Positions 1 to 7,520 of a stretch of 64,000 bases of DNA are shown here, piece by piece. The position numbers and the translations under genes were made by a program. Source of the DNA: Bacteroidia bacterium (lineage in GTDB: Bacteria; Bacteroidota; Bacteroidia; Cytophagales; Cyclobacteriaceae); NCBI GenBank assembly GCA_030425425.1, contig JAUIAO010000023.1, forward strand, positions 16,913-80,912, given 5' to 3'. Each line of letters opens with the position of its first letter. Positions within the stretch are counted from its first letter, which is position 1. Below the pieces are notes generated by a model that made no database searches, was not told where the DNA came from, and was given only the letters and a program-made list of their open reading frames with translations.

Positions 1-1
1 G

Positions 2-952
2 ATAAAATATGGTTTTCAGCAAGCAAAAGGTCAATTAGAAATCATCATCAATGCAAAACCAATTGCTGAGTTTTTATCAGACCCAAATTACCCTGACTCA
101 CTGAAAAACAAACTACAACTCACACAAATTGTCAGGCAGTTTGCGATTGACTCATTGGGGCTTCACAATTCAGATAATTACACCAAAATGTATGATCAAA
201 AAGGTGAAGTTTTGTTGTGGAATTTATCGGCGGCCTATCCATACGAATTGAAACCGTACTATTGGACTTATCCTTTTCTTGGTAAAATGCCGTATAAAGG
301 TTTTTTTGAGATAGAAAAAGCAAAAGAAGAGGCTGAAACACTTAAAGAAGATGGACTAGATGTAAGAATCCGTGCAGTTGGCGGTTGGTCGACTCTGGGT
401 ATATTGGAAGATCCTATTTTATCTGAAATGCTCAACCGAAGTGACGGTGCCTTGGCTGAGTTGATTATACATGAATTGACGCACGCGACTATTTTCATCA
501 AAAATGAAATAGAATTTAATGAAAACCTCGCTTCTTTTATAGGGGAAAGAGGAGCTGAGCAATTTCTAATTAGTCACTTCGGAGATAGTAGCGTCAAGCA
601 TCTGGAATACATTCGATCACTCTCTGACTCTAAAAAATTTAATAAAGTGATTTTGTCAGGCACCCAATCATTAGACAGTCTTTATCACACTTTTAATGAC
701 TCAATGAGCATCCAGGAAAAAGACACTTTAAAATGGAGACAGATTAGATCGATTAGAGACAATCTGGAACTTACACCTTTTTATAATTCGCGATATAACC
801 GAGTATTTAGCAAAACCCTTCCAAATAACGCATATTTCATGGCTCTGAAAAGATATCATAGCCAGGAAGACTCTATTTCAGATCTTTATAGCCAGAGTAA
901 AAATGATCTCCTGTTATTTTTGACAGACCTGAAAAAACAACATGGAAAATGA
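2..952 (+). CDS. Aminopeptidase, PF10023-like (5' end outside the window)
   Basis: This is the C-terminal part of a predicted zinc aminopeptidase. The frame is open from base 2, so the TTG start at 155 in the ORF track is an artefact. The upstream codons read YGFQQAKGQLEI and IVRQFAIDSLGL, which are typical of this family. The zinc site HELTHA (HExxH) is present, followed by NENLASFIGERG, which probably supplies the third ligand region. Family members are usually exported or membrane anchored, but the signal sequence would lie outside the window. No gene follows for about 170 bases. The family call is firm; the substrate is unknown. Confidence 0.85.
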   Translation: MKYGFQQAKGQLEIIINAKPIAEFLSDPNYPDSLKNKLQLTQIVRQFAIDSLGLHNSDNYTKMYDQKGEVLLWNLSAAYPYELKPYYWTYPFLGKMPYKGFFEIEKAKEEAETLKEDGLDVRIRAVGGWSTLGILEDPILSEMLNRSDGALAELIIHELTHATIFIKNEIEFNENLASFIGERGAEQFLISHFGDSSVKHLEYIRSLSDSKKFNKVILSGTQSLDSLYHTFNDSMSIQEKDTLKWRQIRSIRDNLELTPFYNSRYNRVFSKTLPNNAYFMALKRYHSQEDSISDLYSQSKNDLLLFLTDLKKQHGK

Positions 953-1125
953 CTCATGTTTAACAAATTGTTACGCTTTGGCTATCGAAAGTGATTTCTC
1001 TTTAAATTTGAATAATATCGAACGAAACAAATGGGATAGGACAGAATAGCTGATTTCAAATACGATTGAAACACAACTATTTTTTTCATTTTATCAAAAC
1101 TTTAATAATTCATTAAGAGATACTG

Positions 1126-1812
1126 ATGGCTAAACACAATCAAAAAATCCTGATCGTAGATGATGAAGCTGATATTTTAGAATTACTAAAATACAACCTC
1201 GCCAAAGAAGGTTATGATGTGAAAACTGCCCAGGACGGCATCAAAGGTGTAGAAGTTGCAAAAACATTTATTCCTGACCTGATCATTCTGGACATTATGA
1301 TGCCGAAGCAGGATGGTGTGGAAACCTGCCGTCAGATACGAGAAATACCTGAATTGGTCAATTCATTTGTCATATTCCTTACAGCGAGATCAGAAGAATA
1401 TTCGGAAGTTGCAGCTTTTGACATGGGTGCAGATGATTATATCACCAAGCCTATCAAACCGAGAGCACTCGTCAGCAGAATCAATGCGCTTTTCAGAAGA
1501 GAATCCAAAAAGAAAAAAGAATCCAACCAGATCAATATCGATAATCTGGTAGTGGACAGAACAAGTTACACAGTATTTGTTGGCGACAGCAAAATCAACC
1601 TTCCCAAAAAAGAATTCGAATTACTTTACTTCCTTGCTCAAAACCCAGGCAAAGTGTTTAGCCGGGATGAATTACTTCAAAACATTTGGGGAACGGACGT
1701 ATATGTATTGGCCAGAACAGTAGATGTACACATAAGAAAAGTGCGTGAGAAAATTGGTGAAGGTTACATCTCCACTGTAAAAGGTGTAGGCTATAAGTTC
1801 GAATCCAACTAA
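1126..1812 (+). CDS. OmpR/PhoB-family response regulator
   Basis: A 228-residue DNA-binding response regulator. The receiver domain (about residues 7-120) has the acidic pair D12/D13, the phosphoacceptor D56 in ILDIMMP, and the conserved lysine in the DDYITKPIKP stretch. A winged-helix output domain follows (about 135-226) and ends in the typical VGYKFE strand. It lies 12 nt ahead of a histidine kinase gene, so the two form a two-component pair like PhoB/PhoR. The signal sensed cannot be read from sequence. Phosphate would be a reasonable guess by homology, and Na/Pi transporters lie 37 kb away, but no pho box was identified. Confidence 0.93.
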   Translation: MAKHNQKILIVDDEADILELLKYNLAKEGYDVKTAQDGIKGVEVAKTFIPDLIILDIMMPKQDGVETCRQIREIPELVNSFVIFLTARSEEYSEVAAFDMGADDYITKPIKPRALVSRINALFRRESKKKKESNQINIDNLVVDRTSYTVFVGDSKINLPKKEFELLYFLAQNPGKVFSRDELLQNIWGTDVYVLARTVDVHIRKVREKIGEGYISTVKGVGYKFESN

Positions 1813-1824
1813 CCAGCAAAATAT

Positions 1825-2910
1825 ATGGAGATCAATTCCAGAGGGTTATCCTTAATCCTGGCAGCTATTATTGCGGTAATTACTACTGCATTTTTGATGC
1901 TGGTGCCATCAGTATTGACGAATGCACTGATCATTGCTTTTGGAATTTCTTTCTGTGCTGCTTACATCCTGATTAGGTTGGTACTGGAATTCCTGTTTTT
2001 CAGACACATCAACACTATCAACGAGGCATTAGAAGGGTTTAAGGATCAGGAATTATCTAACATCACCCACAAATCAGGTGAGATCAGCATGAACCCCCTC
2101 AAACAAATTAATAAAGCGATCACCAATTATGCTGAGGTAAAACAGCAAGAAATTCAGGAACTAAAAAGAATGGAAGCGTTTCGTAGGGAATTTATCGCAG
2201 ATATTTCTCACGAGCTTAAAACCCCGATTTTTGCCGCCCAAGGATTCGTTCACACACTCCTTGACGGAGCTGTAGAGGATAAATCCGTAAGAAGAAAATT
2301 CCTCAAAAAGGCTGCAAAGAGTCTGGATGGCCTTGATATACTGGTGCAGGATCTTCTTACGATCTCTCAGATGGAAACCGGAGAAACCAAAATGCACTTT
2401 GAGTTTTTCGATATAGTCTCTTTGATTAAAGAAGTGATTGATCAACTGGAAGGAGAAGCTGATAAGAGAAAAATCACAGTCAAACTTCACAATCCGGAAG
2501 AAAGACACTTTGTAAAAGCCGACTACCAGCGAATATACCAGGTCATGATCAATTTGATTTCAAACGGAATTAAATACACCAAAAAAGAAGGAAATGTAGA
2601 TATCCGTGTATTAGAAATCAATGGTAAAATCCAGACTTTGGTTAGTGATAATGGCAGAGGAATACCTGAAGAGGATATAAAAAGGATATTCGAGCGATTC
2701 TATAGAGTGGAAAAAAGCCGCTCCAAAGAAAAAGGAGGAACGGGGCTTGGATTATCCATTGTCAAACACATTATGGAAGGACACGGTAGCATGATCGAGG
2801 TGGAAAGTGAAGTTAAAAAAGGATCGACGTTTAGTTTTAAATTGACAAAAGGCAAACCAGTATCGCATAGATTTGTGGAAGACGAATCAGAAAGCGACGA
2901 TTATGCATAA
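1825..2910 (+). CDS. PhoR-like membrane sensor histidine kinase
   Basis: A 361-residue sensor kinase. Two hydrophobic segments (about 9-30 and 35-58) are separated by only a few residues, so there is almost no periplasmic sensor domain. A HAMP-like linker leads to the dimerisation domain with ISHELKTP, where H129 is the phosphorylated histidine. The ATP-binding domain shows the N box (NLISNGIKYT), DNGRGIP and GGTGLGLSIV. It is co-transcribed with the response regulator just upstream. Its stop overlaps the start of the pseudouridine synthase by 8 nt, so the three genes are probably one operon. Confidence 0.93.
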   Translation: MEINSRGLSLILAAIIAVITTAFLMLVPSVLTNALIIAFGISFCAAYILIRLVLEFLFFRHINTINEALEGFKDQELSNITHKSGEISMNPLKQINKAITNYAEVKQQEIQELKRMEAFRREFIADISHELKTPIFAAQGFVHTLLDGAVEDKSVRRKFLKKAAKSLDGLDILVQDLLTISQMETGETKMHFEFFDIVSLIKEVIDQLEGEADKRKITVKLHNPEERHFVKADYQRIYQVMINLISNGIKYTKKEGNVDIRVLEINGKIQTLVSDNGRGIPEEDIKRIFERFYRVEKSRSKEKGGTGLGLSIVKHIMEGHGSMIEVESEVKKGSTFSFKLTKGKPVSHRFVEDESESDDYA

Positions 2911-3631
2911 GTATTTAAAGGGTCTTACCTTCGAAGATATCATCTTACACGAAGATGAAGATTACATTGTGATCAATAAGCCACCTTATCTATCTACTTT
3001 AGAAGACCGAAATGACCCTCTGAACGTACTACAACTTGCGAAATCTTACCATGAAGAAGCGCAGGTCTGTCATCGTTTAGACAAGGAAACTTCAGGGATT
3101 CTAGTTATTGCTAAACATCAAGAAGCATACAGGCATTTCTCAATTTTATTGGAAAAAAGGCAGGTCAAGAAAGTGTACCATGCTGTAGTAGCTGGCATTC
3201 ATGAGTTTGATAATGTATCCGCAGATCAACCGATTCATTCTACCAATTCCAAATCAAGAATTGATTTCAGGGAAGGAAAACCATCATTGACGTTACTTAG
3301 TACTCTGGAAACATTCAAGCATCACACTTTAGTAAAGTGTTTTCCGGTAACAGGAAGGCTACATCAGATCAGGGTACACCTTGCACATCAGAGAACACCG
3401 ATTATTTGTGACCCGGTCTATGGTGGAGAATACATTTATCTATCCGATTTGAAGAGAAATTTCAATCTATCCAAAGATGTAGAGCAGGAAAAACCAATCA
3501 TACCTAGAGTAGCACTTCATGCACATAACTTAGCCTTCTACACCTTAAACTCAGAAGAGACACTGGAAATATCCGCACCTTATCCAAAAGACTATGCTGT
3601 GCTAATCAAACAGCTACGTAAATACCTGTAA
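2903..3631 (+). CDS. RluA-family RNA pseudouridine synthase
   Basis: A 242-residue pseudouridine synthase that isomerises specific uridines in rRNA or tRNA. The catalytic motif is CHRLDKETSG, with Asp60 as nucleophile, followed by GRLHQIRVHLAH, the second conserved block of the family. There is no N-terminal S4 domain. The ORF track begins at a TTG at 2873, inside the kinase gene. The ATG at 2903, overlapping the kinase stop by 8 nt, gives the normal family start (MHKYLKGL) and is preferred. The exact target (RluA, RluC or RluD type) cannot be assigned. Confidence 0.9.
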   Translation: MHKYLKGLTFEDIILHEDEDYIVINKPPYLSTLEDRNDPLNVLQLAKSYHEEAQVCHRLDKETSGILVIAKHQEAYRHFSILLEKRQVKKVYHAVVAGIHEFDNVSADQPIHSTNSKSRIDFREGKPSLTLLSTLETFKHHTLVKCFPVTGRLHQIRVHLAHQRTPIICDPVYGGEYIYLSDLKRNFNLSKDVEQEKPIIPRVALHAHNLAFYTLNSEETLEISAPYPKDYAVLIKQLRKYL

Positions 3632-3649
3632 ATTAATTCAATAGACTTG

Positions 3650-3681
3650 TTTGCTTTTACAAAATTAAACTTCTATTTTTG
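3650..3681 (+). promoter_or_regulatory. Bacteroidota-type promoter of rplM
   Basis: TTTG at 3650-3653 and TATTTTTG at 3674-3681 are separated by 20 nt, which matches the known Bacteroidota consensus TTTG-N19-21-TAnnTTTG. The predicted transcript starts a few bases after 3681. The upstream TTG start at 3679 in the ORF track therefore lies inside the promoter and is not used. Confidence 0.75.
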
Positions 3682-3683
3682 TG

Positions 3684-3732
3684 TCCCTTTTCTGAGGGCG
3701 AACCATTAAGTTCATTTAAAACGCATAAAAAA
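3684..3732 (+). promoter_or_regulatory. Candidate L13 leader in the rplM 5' UTR
   Basis: This 49-nt leader begins with a small hairpin (CCCT, six-base loop, AGGG, at 3685-3698) and continues GCGAACC. Autoregulatory ribosomal protein leaders have been proposed for Bacteroidota L13 operons. The position fits, but I could not align it to a covariance model, so this is a candidate only. Confidence 0.35.
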
Positions 3733-4176
3733 TTGGATACTTTAAGCTATAAAACAGTATCGCTGAACAAAGCAACAGTTGACAAAAACTGGGTCATCGT
3801 AGATGTCGAAGGCCTCGTTTTGGGTAGAGCAGCAAGTGAAGTTGCTAAGATTATCAGAGGAAAGAACAAGCCAGGATACACTCCACATGTTGATTGTGGT
3901 GACAATGTAATCGTGATTAATGCTGAAAAAATCAGATTGACAGGTAATAAGTGGTCTGAGAAGCAGTATATCCGTCACACAGGCTACCCTGGAGGACAGA
4001 GATTCCAGACTCCTCAAGAAGCGAAAGCTAAAAACGCATCATTACTCGTAGAAAGAGCAGTAAAAGGAATGTTGCCAAAGAACAAACTAGGCAGCCAACT
4101 TTTCAAGAATTTATATGTGTATTCAGGATCAGAGCATCCACATGAAGCACAACAACCAAAAGAAGTAAAACTTTAA
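3733..4176 (+). CDS. rplM: 50S ribosomal protein L13
   Basis: A 147-residue uL13. The motifs VLGRAASEVAKIIRGK, TPHVDCGDNVIVINA and HTGYPGG are diagnostic. I place the start at the TTG at 3733 because Bacteroidota L13 proteins begin MDTLSYKTVS and the promoter box sits just upstream. The longer ORF starting at 3679 would begin inside the promoter. This is the first gene of an rplM-rpsI-rpsB run and lies 8 nt ahead of rpsI. Confidence 0.95.
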   Translation: MDTLSYKTVSLNKATVDKNWVIVDVEGLVLGRAASEVAKIIRGKNKPGYTPHVDCGDNVIVINAEKIRLTGNKWSEKQYIRHTGYPGGQRFQTPQEAKAKNASLLVERAVKGMLPKNKLGSQLFKNLYVYSGSEHPHEAQQPKEVKL

Positions 4177-4184
4177 GCACCTAA

Positions 4185-4571
4185 ATGGAAATTATTAACA
4201 CCATAGGAAGAAGGAAGACCTCTGTAGCCAGAGTATATCTTCAGAGCGGCAAAGGCACAATCAACGTCAATGACAAGGAATTGGCCACCTACTTTCCTTC
4301 TGAAATTTTACAGACCATCGTTAAGCAGCCTATAGTAGCGCTAGATCAGGATGGTAATTTTGATATCAAAGTAAACGTAGATGGAGGCGGACCAAAAGGT
4401 CAGGCTGAAGCTGTACGACTTGCTATTTCAAGAGCTCTTGTGGAACTTGATGGAGAAAATAAACCGACTTTGAAAAAAGAAGGCTTTATGACAAGAGACC
4501 CTAGAATGGTAGAACGTAAGAAGTACGGTCGTAGAAAAGCAAGAAGAAGATTCCAATTCAGTAAACGTTAA
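4185..4571 (+). CDS. rpsI: 30S ribosomal protein S9
   Basis: A 128-residue uS9. It opens with IGRRKTSVARVYL and closes with the basic tail ending FQFSKR, whose last residues reach the P-site tRNA. The length is normal. It is tightly linked to rplM (8 nt) and rpsB (9 nt), so it is co-transcribed with both. Confidence 0.97.
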   Translation: MEIINTIGRRKTSVARVYLQSGKGTINVNDKELATYFPSEILQTIVKQPIVALDQDGNFDIKVNVDGGGPKGQAEAVRLAISRALVELDGENKPTLKKEGFMTRDPRMVERKKYGRRKARRRFQFSKR

Positions 4572-4580
4572 GATATCATC

Positions 4581-5342
4581 ATGCAAAAATTAGAATACAA
4601 AGACTTATTAGATGCAGGAGTGCACTTTGGTCACTTGACCCGAAAGTGGAATCCACAGATGGCGCCATATATATTCATGGAGCGCAATGGCATACATATC
4701 ATAGATTTGAATAAAACACTTTCTTCTCTTGATCAGGCAGCTAGCGCAATGCAATCTGTAGTAAGATCTGGAAGAAAAGTAATGTTCGTTGCTACAAAGA
4801 AGCAAGCTAAAGAAGTGGTAGAAACAGCAGCTGGCAAGCTGAACATGCCTTTCGTTACAGAAAGATGGTTAGGTGGAATGCTAACTAACTTTGCCACAAT
4901 CAGAAAATCTTTGAAGAAAATGGCTGGTATAGATAAACTCATGAAAGATGAGGCATATCTAAACCTTGCTAAAAGAGAGCGTCTGATGATCAGCCGTGAA
5001 AAAGATAAACTTGAAAGAGTTCTTGGAGGTATTGCTGACTTGAACAGACTGCCAGCAGCCCTTTTTGTGATTGATATCAAAAGAGAGCATATCGCAGTTT
5101 CAGAAGCTCAGAAATTGAATATCCCAGTTTTCGCATTGGTGGATACTAACTCTGATCCTACTCAGGTTGATTTCCCGATACCTGGTAATGATGATGCATG
5201 GAAGTCTATCAATCTAATCACCAACTACATCGCGCAGGCTATCGAAGAAGGGTTGGCTGAAAGAAAGAAAGACAAGGAAGACGCGAAACTGAAGGAAGAA
5301 GAAGAAGCAAAGATTAAAGCTGACCAACAACAGGAAGCATAA
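4581..5342 (+). CDS. rpsB: 30S ribosomal protein S2
   Basis: A 253-residue uS2. Recognisable blocks are DAGVHFGHLTRKWNP, the ERWLGGMLTN motif and LVDTNSDP. The C-terminus carries a charged Glu/Lys-rich tail of about 30 residues. It is the third gene of the ribosomal run. tsf follows after an unusually long 198-nt gap that contains a terminator-like hairpin. Confidence 0.97.
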   Translation: MQKLEYKDLLDAGVHFGHLTRKWNPQMAPYIFMERNGIHIIDLNKTLSSLDQAASAMQSVVRSGRKVMFVATKKQAKEVVETAAGKLNMPFVTERWLGGMLTNFATIRKSLKKMAGIDKLMKDEAYLNLAKRERLMISREKDKLERVLGGIADLNRLPAALFVIDIKREHIAVSEAQKLNIPVFALVDTNSDPTQVDFPIPGNDDAWKSINLITNYIAQAIEEGLAERKKDKEDAKLKEEEEAKIKADQQQEA

Positions 5343-5386
5343 AATCATATGAAATAAGTTAAATGCTCAACTTAATTATTGACCTA

Positions 5387-5396
5387 CCCATATGGG
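5387..5396. repeat. Short perfect palindrome in the rpsB-tsf gap
   Basis: CCCATATGGG is a ten-base perfect palindrome about 45 nt after the rpsB stop. It could be a protein-binding site or a chance occurrence; nothing else supports a function. Confidence 0.3.
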
Positions 5397-5458
5397 ACTG
5401 ATCAAAATGAGAAGCATTCAGCTGATTTCAGCAATATTCAAAAAATGAAATAATCATA

Positions 5459-5509
5459 AAAAATTGAACATTGATCCGACAGTTTCGGGTAGATGTTCAA
5501 TTTTTTTTT
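5459..5509 (+). terminator. Terminator-like hairpin directly upstream of tsf
   Basis: AAATTGAACAT at 5461-5471 pairs with ATGTTCAATTT starting at 5493. An inner CCGA/TCGG stem lies between them, and a run of nine T follows. This is the layout of an intrinsic terminator. It lies between rpsB and tsf, only 31 nt before the tsf start, with no clear promoter in between, so it may act as an attenuator. Confidence 0.75.
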
Positions 5510-5540
5510 ACGCATTCATAAATATCAAACACGCAATAAA

Positions 5541-6371
5541 ATGGCTATTACTGCTAAAGACGTAAACAAACTAAGACAGATGACAGGTGCAGGAATGATG
5601 GACTGCAAGAAAGCACTTGTTGAAGCTGATGGTGATTTTGATAAGGCTATCGAACACCTAAGAAAAAAAGGTCAGAAAGTATCTGCAAGCAGAGCTGACA
5701 GAGAAACTACTGAAGGTGTAGTAATCACCAGAACAAGTGATGACAACTCTAAAGGTGTAGCGATCGCTTTGACTTGTGAGACTGACTTTGTTGCTAAAAA
5801 TGAGGATTTCGTTGCACTGGCAAATCAGGCAGCAGATTTAGCATTTGAAAATTCTCCAGCAGACATTGATGCTTTAAAAGCTCTTAGCGTTGGAGAAATC
5901 ACTTTGGGTGAAAAAATCATCGAAGCTACAGGTAAGATTGGTGAGAAAATAGAAATCAAAGTTTATGCTGAGCTAGAAGGTGAAGCTGTAGTTCCTTACA
6001 TCCACTCTAATGGAAAATTGGCAGTGATGGTAGCACTTAAAAACGTAGGTGGTGCTGATGTGGAAGCGGCTGGTAAAGACGTAGCTATGCAGATCGCTGC
6101 TATGAACCCTGTGGCTGTAGATAAGGACGGTGTAGATCCTTCTGTGGTCGAAAAAGAAATCGAGATCGGTAAGGAGCAGGCAAGACAAGAAGGTAAGCCA
6201 GAGCAAATTCTTGAGAAAATTGCTCAGGGTAAACTTCAGAAGTTCTTCAAAGACAATACGCTATTGAGCCAGGCTTTCGTAAAAGACAGCTCTATGAACA
6301 TTCAGCAATATCTGGATAGCGTAAGTAAAGGATTGACAGTATCAGATTTCAAAAGAATATCTATCGGATAA
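5541..6371 (+). CDS. tsf: Elongation factor Ts
   Basis: EF-Ts, the guanine nucleotide exchange factor for EF-Tu, 276 residues. It starts MAITAKDVNKLRQMTGAGMM, and the TDFVAKNEDF block that contacts EF-Tu appears as CETDFVAKNEDF. The ORF track start at 5493 lies inside the terminator hairpin, so the ATG at 5541 is preferred and matches the family start. rpsB-tsf linkage is nearly universal. Here the two are separated by a hairpin with a T tract. Confidence 0.96.
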   Translation: MAITAKDVNKLRQMTGAGMMDCKKALVEADGDFDKAIEHLRKKGQKVSASRADRETTEGVVITRTSDDNSKGVAIALTCETDFVAKNEDFVALANQAADLAFENSPADIDALKALSVGEITLGEKIIEATGKIGEKIEIKVYAELEGEAVVPYIHSNGKLAVMVALKNVGGADVEAAGKDVAMQIAAMNPVAVDKDGVDPSVVEKEIEIGKEQARQEGKPEQILEKIAQGKLQKFFKDNTLLSQAFVKDSSMNIQQYLDSVSKGLTVSDFKRISIG

Positions 6372-6390
6372 TCTTTCAATAAAATCAAAC

Positions 6391-6420
6391 AAAAAAGGTG
6401 CTTGAAAGCACCTTTTTTTG
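6391..6420. terminator. Bidirectional terminator between tsf and the epimerase gene
   Basis: AAAAAAGGTGCT and AGCACCTTTTTTT form a perfect stem around a TGAA loop. A-rich and T-rich flanks suit termination of tsf on the plus strand and the epimerase gene on the minus strand. Confidence 0.9.
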
Positions 6421-6425
6421 TTTCA

Positions 6426-7478
6426 TCACTTTAGGTTTTTCCAGTACCAGTCCACAGCGATCTTCAGGCCTTCCTCCACTGAATACTGAGGGTCATATCC
6501 AAACAACATTTTTCCTTTTTCTATTGACGCCTGAGAATGAGGAATATCACCAGCCCTGTTCGGCCCAAACTTGATCTCTACTTCTGAAATTTCCGGATCG
6601 TACTTTGCAAGATTGGTTTTCAGGTAATTAACAAGCTCCACAAGGTTCGTTCGACCTCCAAAGGCCACATTTATAACTTCTGATATCACATCTAATTCCT
6701 CAGGTTTAAGGCCGTGCTGCTGATAATACTCTAACCGTGCCGCTTTAAGTTGATCAGAAGATGCCAGACATGCCACCTGATTGGCATGAAGTACATTGTC
6801 AATGTACGTAAAATCGCGACTGTAAGAACCATCTCCATTAATCACTGGGGATTCGTGGTTGATGAGCTGAATCACAAATTTGGGAATTACAGCAGCATAC
6901 GCGCCATTAGGACTCTGACGTCTACCGAAAACATTGAAATACCTCAGACCAACCGTCTCTATCCCATAAGATGCTGAAAAATTTTTGGCAAAAAGTTCAT
7001 CAACATATTTGGTAATTGCATAAGGCGATAATGGGTTGCCTATGATATGCTCCTGCTTTGGTAAATCCGGATGATCTCCGTAAGTTGAGGAACTGGCAGC
7101 ATAAACAAAGCGCTTCACCTTAGCCTGCACTGATGCAAATAACATATTCACAAACCCTCCAATATTCACATCTGTAGTAGTCATCGGGTCTTTCAATGAT
7201 CGCGGGACAGACCCTAATGCTGCCTGATGCAGCACATACTCTATTCCCTCTGTAGACTGCTCACAAGTCTTATAATCTCGAATATCGCCTTCTATGAACT
7301 GAAAGCTCGGATGTTCCATTAAATGTTCCAGGTTAGACCTCATTCCCGTGGACAGGTTATCTAAGCACCTCACTTGGTTACCCTGCTCCAGAAGTTGTTC
7401 GCAAAGATTACTACCAATGAATCCTGCTCCCCCAGTCACCAAAACCTTGGAATTCTTCAAAATCGCCTGTTCTTTCAC
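6426..7478 (-). CDS. UDP-sugar epimerase, WbpP/TviC-like SDR family
   Basis: A 350-residue extended short-chain dehydrogenase/reductase that probably makes a nucleotide sugar for surface polysaccharide. The NAD-binding motif is GGAGFIGS near residue 17. The catalytic residues are Ser/Thr in AASSSTYGD (about 131-132), Tyr153 and Lys157 in YAITK. The overall pattern resembles UDP-N-acetylglucosamine or UDP-N-acetylgalactosaminuronate C4-epimerases (WbpP, TviC). No other polysaccharide genes are adjacent; rfbD is 50 kb away. A hybrid kinase gene lies 42 nt upstream on the same strand and may share a transcript. Confidence 0.85.
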   Translation of the reverse strand: MKEQAILKNSKVLVTGGAGFIGSNLCEQLLEQGNQVRCLDNLSTGMRSNLEHLMEHPSFQFIEGDIRDYKTCEQSTEGIEYVLHQAALGSVPRSLKDPMTTTDVNIGGFVNMLFASVQAKVKRFVYAASSSTYGDHPDLPKQEHIIGNPLSPYAITKYVDELFAKNFSASYGIETVGLRYFNVFGRRQSPNGAYAAVIPKFVIQLINHESPVINGDGSYSRDFTYIDNVLHANQVACLASSDQLKAARLEYYQQHGLKPEELDVISEVINVAFGGRTNLVELVNYLKTNLAKYDPEISEVEIKFGPNRAGDIPHSQASIEKGKMLFGYDPQYSVEEGLKIAVDWYWKNLK

Positions 7479-7520
7479 AATTATTTTTTTGATCGAAAGA
7501 TAAAAGAAGTGGTTTTGGTA

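Noticed and set aside
3679-3732. N-terminal extension of L13 in the ORF track (TTG at 3679)
   Set aside because: It lies inside the TAnnTTTG box and leader; family members begin at the MDTLSYKT equivalent at 3733.
5493-5540. N-terminal extension of EF-Ts starting MFNFFLRIHK
   Set aside because: It is translation of the hairpin and T-tract; the conserved start MAITAKDV is at 5541.
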